From: Pandoraea horticolens
Lineage (GTDB): Bacteria; Pseudomonadota; Gammaproteobacteria; Burkholderiales; Burkholderiaceae
Length of the DNA stretch: 64,000 nt
Reading direction: 5' to 3'
Assembly: GCF_902459555.1 (NCBI RefSeq)
Contig: NZ_CABPSM010000001.1
Coordinates: 496,001-560,000, forward strand
Made by a program: the position numbers and the translations under genes. Positions 18,299 to 26,504 of the stretch are shown piece by piece. Under the pieces are notes generated by a model. The model did not search any database. It worked only from the letters and a program-made list of their open reading frames with translations, and was not told the DNA's origin. Within the stretch, counting starts at the first letter, position 1; each line of letters begins with the position of its first letter.

Positions 18299-21200
18299 AT
18301 GGCCAAGATGCACCAAAGTTCAGTCAGCGCGCTCAGCACTCAGCGCATCGTGAAGGTGCGGCGGGATTACAACGCCTGGGTCGGCGACGAGACGCTGGAA
18401 GACTATGCGCTGCGCTTCACCCCGCGCTCGTTTCGCCGCTGGTCGGAATTTCGCGTCGCGACCACGGCAATCGGCGGCGTGTCGTTTCTGGTGCTGGAGG
18501 CCATCGGCGGCAGCCTTGTCATCAATTACGGCTTCACCAACGCGGTCTGGGCCATCGCCGCCGTCTCGATCCTGATTTTCCTGACGAGCCTGCCGATCAG
18601 CTATTACGCGGCACGCTACGGCGTGGACATGGATCTGCTCACGCGCGGCGCCGGCTTCGGTTACATAGGCTCGACGGTGACGTCGTTCCTTTACGCCATC
18701 TTCACATTCCTGTTCTTCGCGCTCGAAGCGGCCATCATGGCGCTGGCGTTACAGCTCTATTTCCACATCTCGCTGGCGCTCGCGTATGTCGTGAGTTCGC
18801 TCGTCGTGATTCCGCTGGTGATGTTCGGCATCACGCTCATCAACCGGCTGCAAAGCTGGACGCAGCCGCTGTGGATCGTGCTGTTCGTGTTGCCCTACGC
18901 CGCAGTGCTGTGGCACCACCCCGGGATGATGCGCGAGTGGACCACGTTCGCGGGATTCGCCCCGCAAGGCCGGGCGTTCAGTCTCATTGCGTTCGGGCAG
19001 GCGTCGACGGTCGTGTTCGCGCTGATCGTGCAGATCGGCGAACAGGTGGACTATCTGCGCTTCCTGCCGCCGCTGACGGCGCGCAACCGCAAGCGCTGGT
19101 GGCTCGCGCTGCTGTCCGCCGGTCCGGGCTGGATCGTACCCGGTGCGCTGAAGATGCTCGGCGGCGCCTTCCTCGCATTTGTGGCGATCCAGAATGAAGT
19201 GGGGGTCGCACAAGCCGCGCAGCCCACGCAGATGTATCTCGTCGCTTATCACATCCTGCTCGATCCGGCAGGGCTGGCCAGCTGGGCGCTGCCGGTCATG
19301 ACGCTTTTCGTCATCGTCTCGCAACTCAAGATCAACGTGACGAACGCGTATGCGGGATCACTGGCCTGGTCGAACTTCTTTGCGCGTCTCACGCACAGTC
19401 ATCCGGGGCGCGTGGTGTGGCTCGTCTTCAACGTGATGATCGCGCTGCTGCTCGTGGAGATCGGTGTCTTCGAGGTGATCGGCAAAGTGCTCTCGCTGTA
19501 TGCGAATGTCGCCGTGGCCTGGATAGGCGCGCTGTGCGCCGATCTCGTCATCAACAAACCATTGGGATACAGCCCGCGTCACATCGAGTTCAAACGCGCG
19601 CATCTCTATGATGTGAATCCCGTCGGGCTGGGCGCGATGTTGCTGGGCGTCGTGGCGGCCCTCACGGCCCGGGCTGGCGTCTTCGGCGAGCTTGGCGAGG
19701 CGATGTCGCTGTTCCTCGCCTTCGGCGTGGCGTTCGTCTGCGCGCCGATCATTGCCATCGCGACACGCGGCAAGTACTACCTCGCGCGCATGCCGCAATC
19801 GACCGGCGACGCCAGATCGCTGCGCTGTGCGATCTGTGAGCACGCATTCGAGCCGGAGGACACGGCCCACTGTCCGGCATATGGCGGCACGATCTGCTCG
19901 CTTTGCTGCTCGCTGGACTCCCGTTGCCACGATCGCTGCAAGCCGCATGCGCGCTTCTCCGCGCAGGCCGATCGCGCATTACACTGCGTGTTTCCGCGCC
20001 TGCGACTGGGGCCGGCGGCGTTGCGGCTCATTCGCTATGCGAGCCTCGTGCTGGCCATCCTTGCCGTGTTGGCCGGCGTTCTGTTTCTGATCTGGTCGCA
20101 GAGTGTGGCGTCGATCAGCGCGGCGGAAGTCGGGGTCATAGGAAGCAGCTTCCTCAAGATCTTCTTCTCGCTCGCCCTCGTGGGCTGCATCGCGGCATGG
20201 TGGTTCGTGCTGGAGCGCGAGAGCCGCCGCGTCACGGAAGAAGAATCGCAACGGCAGAACGAATTGCTGATGCAGGAAATCGAAGCGCACCAGAAGACCG
20301 ACGAGGCGCTTAAGCGCGCGACTGCGGCCGCCGAGTCGGCAAATCAGGCCAAGAGCCGTTATGTATCGGGCCTCAGTCACGAACTACGGACGCCGCTCAA
20401 CAGCATCCTCGGCTATGCGCAGCTTCTGATGCAGGCGAAGGAAGAACTGTCCCCAACGCGCTACAACGCGGTGCGCACCATCCATCGCAGCGGCGAGCAT
20501 CTGCTTGCGCTGGTCGACGGACTGCTGGACGTCGCGCGCATCGAGGCCGGCAAGCTGCAATTGAACATCACGAAAGTGTCGCTGACCGATTTCGTGTCTC
20601 ACGTGTCGTCGATGATGAGTCCGTTGGCGATGGAAAAGGCGCTCGCCTTCGATGTCCAGACCGTCGGTCGAATTCCGGGGACGGTGAAGTGCGATCAGAA
20701 GTACCTCGGGCAGATTCTCACCAACCTGATCGGCAACGCGATTCGCTTCACGTCAGCAGGGACGGTGACGCTGCGCGTGAGTCACGCGCTGGACACGCTG
20801 AAGTTCGAAGTGATCGATACCGGACCCGGCATCGCGCCTGAGGAAATGGCGCGTCTCTTCCTGCCGTTCGAGCGCGGCGACGCCGCCCAAGCGGACGATC
20901 ACGGCGCGGGCCTCGGACTGACGATCTGCCGATTGCTCACGCATGCGCTCGGCGGCAGTCTGGACGCGCACAGCGAGGTCGGACGCGGCACGCGCTTCAT
21001 CGTGAAACTCTTCGCACCGGCGGTGCGAAGCGCACCCGACGTCTACACCGAGTTGGCGGGCATTCGCGGGTACGCCGGTCCGCGCCGCACGATTCTGGTG
21101 GTGGACGACCTGGCCGATCAGCGGGGGATCGTCGTCCAACTGCTCACGCCGCTGGGCTTCGGCGTGACCGAAGTCGCCAGCGGTCCTGACGCGTTGCGAT

Positions 21201-21733
21201 GGCTGGGCACCCACACCGCCGACGCGATCATCATGGACATCTCCATGCCGTTGATGGATGGCTACGAAACCAGCCGCCTGATTCGTGAGAATCAGCTCTC
21301 GGAGGCGCCCGTCGTATTGCTCTCGGCCAACGCTTTCGCCGACGATCGCGAGCGTGCCGGCGCGTCCGGCTGCGCAGGCTATCTGGCCAAGCCGTTGCAG
21401 GTGAATCTGTTGCTCGACAAGCTCGCGCAACTGCTTTCGCTGGAATGGATTGCGTCGGAACCGATGGCGCCGCCCAGCCCCGCGCGGGCGGAGACATCGG
21501 CGGCGGCGTCCGGCGCCATCCGGCTCGCGCTGCCCGAGGGGGTCTTGCAGCGTATCCGCGAGCATCTCGACGTCGGCTATGTGCAGGGGGTCGTCGAGCA
21601 ACTCGACGAGGCGCGTCGCGTCCACCCGGCGTTGTCCGCCCAGATCGACACGCTACGCGCACTTGCCGAACGCTTTCAGCTAAGGGAACTTGAAAATGAG
21701 CTTGTCCACCTGCCCCGCGCCACCGGTGCATGA
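18299..21733 (+). CDS. NCS1-type transporter fused to hybrid sensor histidine kinase/receiver
   Basis: A multi-domain membrane sensor of about 1144 residues. Residues about 30-500 are a twelve-helix NCS1 (purine/cytosine/allantoin permease-like) transporter: 'LTRGAGFGYIGSTVTSFLY', 'NVTNAYAGSLAWSNFFARLT'. A Cys-rich segment at about 509-547 (CAICEHAF, HCPAYGGTICSLCCS, CHDRC) looks like a zinc-binding knot. Two more hydrophobic segments and a coiled region lead to the HisKA H-box 'SHELRTPLNSILGYAQ' with His694. An ATPase domain ('NLIGNAIRFT', 'DTGPGIAP', 'GAGLGLTI') and a receiver with Asp980 ('IIMDISMPLMDGYE') follow, then a helical tail. The start ATG 18299 has a weak ribosome site; TTG 18245 is an alternative. 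It overlaps the response regulator gene and is divergent from the amide operon, so it probably senses amides or a related nitrogen compound. Confidence 0.85.
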   Translation: MAKMHQSSVSALSTQRIVKVRRDYNAWVGDETLEDYALRFTPRSFRRWSEFRVATTAIGGVSFLVLEAIGGSLVINYGFTNAVWAIAAVSILIFLTSLPISYYAARYGVDMDLLTRGAGFGYIGSTVTSFLYAIFTFLFFALEAAIMALALQLYFHISLALAYVVSSLVVIPLVMFGITLINRLQSWTQPLWIVLFVLPYAAVLWHHPGMMREWTTFAGFAPQGRAFSLIAFGQASTVVFALIVQIGEQVDYLRFLPPLTARNRKRWWLALLSAGPGWIVPGALKMLGGAFLAFVAIQNEVGVAQAAQPTQMYLVAYHILLDPAGLASWALPVMTLFVIVSQLKINVTNAYAGSLAWSNFFARLTHSHPGRVVWLVFNVMIALLLVEIGVFEVIGKVLSLYANVAVAWIGALCADLVINKPLGYSPRHIEFKRAHLYDVNPVGLGAMLLGVVAALTARAGVFGELGEAMSLFLAFGVAFVCAPIIAIATRGKYYLARMPQSTGDARSLRCAICEHAFEPEDTAHCPAYGGTICSLCCSLDSRCHDRCKPHARFSAQADRALHCVFPRLRLGPAALRLIRYASLVLAILAVLAGVLFLIWSQSVASISAAEVGVIGSSFLKIFFSLALVGCIAAWWFVLERESRRVTEEESQRQNELLMQEIEAHQKTDEALKRATAAAESANQAKSRYVSGLSHELRTPLNSILGYAQLLMQAKEELSPTRYNAVRTIHRSGEHLLALVDGLLDVARIEAGKLQLNITKVSLTDFVSHVSSMMSPLAMEKALAFDVQTVGRIPGTVKCDQKYLGQILTNLIGNAIRFTSAGTVTLRVSHALDTLKFEVIDTGPGIAPEEMARLFLPFERGDAAQADDHGAGLGLTICRLLTHALGGSLDAHSEVGRGTRFIVKLFAPAVRSAPDVYTELAGIRGYAGPRRTILVVDDLADQRGIVVQLLTPLGFGVTEVASGPDALRWLGTHTADAIIMDISMPLMDGYETSRLIRENQLSEAPVVLLSANAFADDRERAGASGCAGYLAKPLQVNLLLDKLAQLLSLEWIASEPMAPPSPARAETSAAASGAIRLALPEGVLQRIREHLDVGYVQGVVEQLDEARRVHPALSAQIDTLRALAERFQLRELENELVHLPRATGA

Positions 21734-22682
21734 CGTGCGCACGGAGGCGAGCGACCCGCCTGAGTGGCTGGGAAACCGTCCCGTCGTACTGATCGTGGAC
21801 GACACGCCCGACAATCTCGCCTTTCTCTCCGATACCCTGCAAGCGAACGGTTATGCGGTGCTCGTCGCGTTAAGCGGCGAGGCGGCATTGAAGTGTCTGT
21901 CGCGGGTCACGCCAGATGTCGTGCTGCTCGACGCGATGATGCCCGCGATGGACGGCTTCGAGACCTGCATGCGGATCAAACAGGATCCGCGTCACGAGCA
22001 TCTTCCGGTCATCTTCATGACGTCGCTGACGGAAAGCGAGCATGTCGTGCGGGGCTTTCGCGTCGGGGGCATCGATTACGTGACGAAACCCGTGCGCCCG
22101 GAAGAGGTGTGCGCGCGCATTGGCGCGCATGTGGTGCGCTCGCGCGCGCAATCCTATGCACAGGCGGCGCTCTCGCTCGACGCGCGCGCGGCGCTCATCG
22201 TCTCGGAGGACGGCACGATCCGCTGGCAGAGTCCTCAGGCGGCGCGGCAAATCGCGGCCTACGGTGCGCCGCACGAGGACGTCGTCAAACCGCGTTTGCC
22301 TGCCCCATTGCTGCATTGGTTCGTGGCCTGGCTTGCGCACGGCGCGCAGGCGGACGTCGTCCATGAATGCGTACTCGAGAACGTTCGCCGTTCCGCCACG
22401 GCTGCCCCGGCCCCGAAGACCGGCGAGTGGATCATCACGCTCACGGAAGCCGACGACACCGCTTACTGCACGGCGCTTGCCCTGCGCTTCGGCCTGACCG
22501 CACGCGAAGCCGAAGTGCTCCTGTGGGTGTCGCGCGGCAAAGCCAATCGCGACATCGGGGACATCCTCGGCATGGCGCCCCGCACAGTCAACAAGCACCT
22601 CGAACATCTGTTCCGAAAGCTCCACGTGGAAACTCGCGCGACCGCCGCCGCGCTGGTGGTGAAAGTCCTCGATCGGCGGTGA
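21696..22682 (+). CDS. LuxR/NarL-family response regulator
   Basis: 328 residues. An N-terminal receiver ('VLIVDDTPDNLAFLSDTL', phospho-acceptor Asp79 in VVLLDAMMPAMDG, Lys in 'DYVTKPVRPEE') is followed by a roughly 110-residue middle region with a PAS-like feel ('AALIVSEDGTIRWQSPQAAR'). A C-terminal LuxR helix-turn-helix completes it ('LTAREAEVLLWVSRGKANRD', 'APRTVNKHLEHLFRKLHV'). ATG 21696 has AAGGGA about 9 bases upstream. It overlaps the end of the sensor kinase gene by 38 bases, so they are cognate partners. It most likely binds the inverted repeat at 18192-18215 to control the urt-fmd-ami operon. Confidence 0.88.
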   Translation: MSLSTCPAPPVHDVRTEASDPPEWLGNRPVVLIVDDTPDNLAFLSDTLQANGYAVLVALSGEAALKCLSRVTPDVVLLDAMMPAMDGFETCMRIKQDPRHEHLPVIFMTSLTESEHVVRGFRVGGIDYVTKPVRPEEVCARIGAHVVRSRAQSYAQAALSLDARAALIVSEDGTIRWQSPQAARQIAAYGAPHEDVVKPRLPAPLLHWFVAWLAHGAQADVVHECVLENVRRSATAAPAPKTGEWIITLTEADDTAYCTALALRFGLTAREAEVLLWVSRGKANRDIGDILGMAPRTVNKHLEHLFRKLHVETRATAAALVVKVLDRR

Positions 22683-22746
22683 GGTCGGCCTCATGCAGTG
22701 AAACTGATTGGCACTGCGTTCGCACTGAGCTACCTACCTCGGACGA

Positions 22747-24057
22747 TTACTCGTCGAGCGCCCTGTTGCCGGTTTCTTCAAACATCGACACGGCGATGAG
22801 CGAGATGATCACGCAGGCGATCATGTACCAGGCCGGCGCCATCTTGTTACCGGTCGTGCGAATCAGCCAGCCCGCGACGAGTTGCGCCGTACCGCCGAAC
22901 ACCGACACCGCGATGGCATACGCGCTCGACATGTAGCCCGCACGCAGATGCTTCGGGAAGTTCTCCGGCATCAGCGCGTAAGCCGGGGCCGAACCCATCG
23001 TGTAGCAGAGCATCAGCACAATCAGGGCGGCGAGCACCACCGGCAGCGACGGGAAGTGCGTCATGATCCAGAACGCCGGATACAGCAGCACGATGAGCCC
23101 CACGCGGCCGGCGATCGTGAGCGGCTTGCGGCGGCCCATCTTGTCCGACAACGCGCCGTAGATCGGGCACATCACCAGCGAGATCGTGCTGGCGGCAACG
23201 CCGGCGAGCATCGACATCTTCGGCGGCAGGCCCAGGTACTGAATGCAGTACGTCGGCATGTAATACATCATCACGTACGTCGACACCGACATCCCCATGA
23301 TCGAGAAGATCGTGAGGAACCAGTTGCGCACGTACAGGCCATGCTTGGGATCGTCGCGACCGGCAACGGTCTTCGGCTTCGGCGGCTCTTCCTGAATGTG
23401 ACGGCGCAGGTAGATACCGACCGGTGCGATCAGCGTGCCCAGCAGGAACGGGATACGCCAGCCCCAGCTATGCATGGTGTCGTCAGAGAGCAGGAAGCCG
23501 AGGCTTGCGGCAAGACCCGAGCCGAGCAAAGCGGCCGCGCCCTGGCTCGCCAACTGCCAGCTTGCGCGGAAGCCACGGCTCTTCGCGCCCCCCATTTCCA
23601 GCAGCGTGGCCGTCGCCGCGCCGAACTCGCCGCCTTGCGCAAAGCCTTGCAGCAAACGCGCCGCCACGATCAGCAGCGGTGCCGCCAGACCGATCTGCGC
23701 ATACGTCGGCGCGAGGCCGATGGCCACCGAGCCGAGCGCCATCAGCCCGATGGTAAGCGTGAGCGCCGGCTTGCGTCCGGCACGGTCGGCATATCGGCCG
23801 ATCACGATGCCGCCGAGCGGACGCATCACGAAGCCCACGGCGAACACCGCGAACGCGAGCAGCGACGACGTGATGGGGTCGTCCGCCGGGAAGAACTGCT
23901 TGCCGATGGTCAGCGCGAAATAGCTGTAGACCGTGAAGTCGAAGAACTCCAGCAGGTTGCCGATGACGGCGGCAAAAACGATCTTGCGCTGCTGCGCCGG
24001 GCTCATTGTCGACGGCTGTGCGCCGTCAATCGGAAGCGATTGCGTTGCGATGCTCAT
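22747..24057 (-). CDS. MFS transporter, metabolite:H+ symporter (MHS) family
   Basis: A 436-residue, twelve-helix inner-membrane carrier. The N-terminal block 'AAVIGNLLEFFDFTVYSYFA', the loop 'GGIVIGRYADRAGRKPALTL', 'RLLQGFAQGGEFGAATATLL' and the second-half motif 'GALSDKMGRRKPLTI' place it with citrate/alpha-ketoglutarate/proline-betaine type symporters. It overlaps the M20 hydrolase gene upstream (ATGA at 24054-24057), so it likely imports the substrate of that enzyme. The 64-base gap to the response regulator stop holds no clear terminator. Confidence 0.87.
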   Translation of the reverse strand: MSIATQSLPIDGAQPSTMSPAQQRKIVFAAVIGNLLEFFDFTVYSYFALTIGKQFFPADDPITSSLLAFAVFAVGFVMRPLGGIVIGRYADRAGRKPALTLTIGLMALGSVAIGLAPTYAQIGLAAPLLIVAARLLQGFAQGGEFGAATATLLEMGGAKSRGFRASWQLASQGAAALLGSGLAASLGFLLSDDTMHSWGWRIPFLLGTLIAPVGIYLRRHIQEEPPKPKTVAGRDDPKHGLYVRNWFLTIFSIMGMSVSTYVMMYYMPTYCIQYLGLPPKMSMLAGVAASTISLVMCPIYGALSDKMGRRKPLTIAGRVGLIVLLYPAFWIMTHFPSLPVVLAALIVLMLCYTMGSAPAYALMPENFPKHLRAGYMSSAYAIAVSVFGGTAQLVAGWLIRTTGNKMAPAWYMIACVIISLIAVSMFEETGNRALDE

Positions 24058-25244
24058 GCGCGATCCTTGCTGAGAAAGCGTTCGACCAGTCGCGTCCAGA
24101 AGGCGGCCCCGATGGTCAGATTGTCGTCGTTGAAGTCGTACTTGGCGTTGTGCAGCATCGGCTTGCCTTCGCCGTTACCCAGGCGGATGAAGCAGCCCGG
24201 CACCTTCTGCAGGTAGTAGGCGAAGTCCTCGCTGCCCGCGATCGGCGGGAACGGCGAGATGACGTGCTCGGTACCGACCAGCGCTTCGGCCACGCTGCGC
24301 GCAAATTCCGTCTCTGCCTCGCTGTTCACCAGCACCGGATAACCCCGGATGTACTCGATGTCGGCGCTCGCGCCGTAGCCTTCCGTATGCGACGTCACCA
24401 GCGCGCGGATGCGCTCTTCGAGCGTGGCGCGTACTTTCGCAGAGAACGAGCGCACGCTCATTTCCATCGTGGCGTCTTCGGGAATCACGTTGGGGGCAAA
24501 ACCGGCATGGAACGTGCCGACGGTGACCACTGCGGCTTCTGTCGGGTCGATATTGCGCGCGACCACGGTTTGCAGCGCCATCACGAGGCTGCTGCCGATC
24601 ACCACCGGATCGATGGCCAGGTGCGGGCGCGCCGCGTGGCCGCCACGGCCGTGGATGCGGATCTTGACGGTGTCGCACGCAGCCATGAGCGGACCGGCGC
24701 GAAAACCGAACGTGCCCGTAGCCACGCCGGGGTGATTGTGCAGACCGAAGATGGCTTCGCACGGGAAGCGCTCGAACAGGCCGTCGGCAATCATCTGCTC
24801 GGCGCCGCTGTTCGAACCGGCTTCTTCCGCCGGCTGGAAAATCAAATGGACGGTGCCGTCGAAATTGCGCGTCTTCGCCAGATGTTGCGCCGCGCCGAGC
24901 AGCACGGTCGTATGGCCGTCATGGCCGCAGGCGTGCATCTTGCCGTCGTGCACGCTGGCATACGCGAGACCCGTCTGCTCGTGAATCGGCAGCGCATCCA
25001 TATCGGCGCGCAGCCCCACGGTGCGACCGCTCGTGCCCACGGTGAGCGAGGCCACTACGCCGTGACCGCCGACGTTACGCGTGACCTGATAACCCCAGCT
25101 TTCGAGTTTCTGCGCCACGTAACGCGACGTGTCGACTTCCTCGTAGGACAGCTCGGGGTGTTGGTGGATATGGTGACGAATGTCGGCCAGTTGCTCGCGG
25201 GCATCGGCCAGATCACCCACTTCGCAATAGCGAATCTCGCTCAT
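24054..25244 (-). CDS. M20-family amidohydrolase (hippurate/N-acyl amino acid hydrolase type)
   Basis: Cleaves the amide bond of N-acyl or aromatic-acyl amino acids; cytoplasmic dinuclear metal enzyme of the M20D group. Visible: 'IHQHPELSYEEVDTSRYVAQ', 'GLRADMDALPIHEQTGLAYA', 'MHACGHDGHTTVLLGAAQHL', 'FQPAEEAGSNSGAEQMI' and 'GRGGHAARPHLAIDPVVIGS', with 'GSEDFAYYLQKVPGCFIRLG' at the C-terminus. About 396 residues, a normal length. I chose ATG 25244 because GAGGAG is 8-9 bases upstream; the frame extends to 25322 without a better start. It is co-transcribed with the MFS gene and divergent from a LysR regulator. Confidence 0.88.
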   Translation of the reverse strand: MSEIRYCEVGDLADAREQLADIRHHIHQHPELSYEEVDTSRYVAQKLESWGYQVTRNVGGHGVVASLTVGTSGRTVGLRADMDALPIHEQTGLAYASVHDGKMHACGHDGHTTVLLGAAQHLAKTRNFDGTVHLIFQPAEEAGSNSGAEQMIADGLFERFPCEAIFGLHNHPGVATGTFGFRAGPLMAACDTVKIRIHGRGGHAARPHLAIDPVVIGSSLVMALQTVVARNIDPTEAAVVTVGTFHAGFAPNVIPEDATMEMSVRSFSAKVRATLEERIRALVTSHTEGYGASADIEYIRGYPVLVNSEAETEFARSVAEALVGTEHVISPFPPIAGSEDFAYYLQKVPGCFIRLGNGEGKPMLHNAKYDFNDDNLTIGAAFWTRLVERFLSKDRA

Positions 25245-25510
25245 CGGGGACTCCTCGTTTTTCTGAATATCGCGGAGTATTGCACCGACGAAAATCCCCA
25301 CCCATGACGCAAACCACGGCAAAATGTTGCTCTCAAGTCAACAATCAAACTCGCTGCCACAGCAGGAAAATGTTGGCATCGACGGAAAAATCATCTCCGA
25401 TTCAATAACTTATAGAGAATCATCGGCGCATTGGACGCGCCCAGCGGCGGCCACCGGGTCAACGCCGGGTCGGACCGGTGTATTCGCTCGAACGTCACAG
25501 TGAAGCAAAC

Positions 25511-26431
25511 ATGGCAAACGAGTCGTGGATGGACGACATTGGCGAGCGTCCGCTCAAATATCTCGCCGAAATTGCCGCGACGGGCGGCGTGCGCATGGCC
25601 GCCGAAGCGCTGGGCGTGAATCCGTCCGTGGTCAGCCGGCAGGTCGCCGCACTTGAGCGGCGTCTGCGTTTCCCGTTGATCGAGCGGCGCGGACGCAATG
25701 TGAGCGTCACCGAGATCGGTCAGGTGCTCATCGACTACTACCGCGACGGCCAACGCCGTCAGCACGACCTGTCGGCGCGGCTGGAGGAATACCGGCATCT
25801 GAAGCGCGGCAGGGTCGCGATCGGGGTCGGGGAAGGTTTCATCGGCCGCCTGATCGCGCAGGCATTGCAACGATTCTCGATGAGCTATCCGGACATTCTG
25901 GTCGAGATTCGCTCCGGCCCAACGCCCGCGGTACTCTCGCTCGTGCGCGACGACGTGGTGGATATCGGTCTGTGCGCACGCTCGGCGGACGATCCCGCCA
26001 TGCGCATACACCCGTTCGCACCGAAAGCCCTTTGCGCCGTGGTCGCCCCTACGCATCGCTTCGCCAGGATGACGAGCGTGCCGCCGTCGGAACTGGTGCA
26101 CGAGCGGCTCATCTTCATGACCGAGGCGCACGGCGTGCAGCACTTCGTGCACTCGGTGCTCGACACGGCACGTCTGAACGTGACTCCCGCCTATCGCGTC
26201 GATCTGTTCAACACAGCGCAAACGCTCGCGGCGGCCGGTCTGGGCGTGGCCTTCATGTCGGCCATTACGGCGCGGCGCGGCATCGAACTCGGCGAGCTGG
26301 TGGCCGTGCCCATCGACCACCCGATCGCGATGGGCTTCTCCAGCCAGATGATGACGCGCGTGGGCCGGCGTCTGTCGCCCGCCGCAGATCACCTATGGAA
26401 ACAACTCGCGCAAAGCCTCGCACACCGCTGA
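25511..26431 (+). CDS. LysR-family transcriptional regulator
   Basis: About 306 residues. The winged helix at residues 10-65 ('LAEIAATGGVRMAAEALGVN', 'SVVSRQVAALERRLRFPLIE') is followed by a periplasmic-binding-like effector domain ('KRGRVAIGVGEGFIGRLIAQ'). It is divergent from the M20 hydrolase/MHS pair with a 266-base intergenic region, so it probably controls that pair in response to the imported N-acyl compound. The ATG at 25511 is preferred; a GTG at 25478 is in frame. The ribosome site is weak. Confidence 0.87.
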   Translation: MANESWMDDIGERPLKYLAEIAATGGVRMAAEALGVNPSVVSRQVAALERRLRFPLIERRGRNVSVTEIGQVLIDYYRDGQRRQHDLSARLEEYRHLKRGRVAIGVGEGFIGRLIAQALQRFSMSYPDILVEIRSGPTPAVLSLVRDDVVDIGLCARSADDPAMRIHPFAPKALCAVVAPTHRFARMTSVPPSELVHERLIFMTEAHGVQHFVHSVLDTARLNVTPAYRVDLFNTAQTLAAAGLGVAFMSAITARRGIELGELVAVPIDHPIAMGFSSQMMTRVGRRLSPAADHLWKQLAQSLAHR

Positions 26432-26504
26432 TTTGCCCGCGCGGCGTCGCCAGTTGCTGCGGATGGCGTATGATCGGCCCGGTGTTGGATATGCCGGCCT
26501 GTTG

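Noticed and set aside
22882-24216. A 444-codon plus-strand frame across the MHS transporter
   Set aside because: Antisense to a clear MFS gene; Arg/His/Gln/Glu-rich composition with no recognisable domain.
25397-25426. Possible LysR box CCGATTC ... GAATCATCGG between the M20 hydrolase and LysR genes
   Set aside because: The arms match only with a three-base insertion and a 13-base spacer, so the symmetry is too weak to list as a site.
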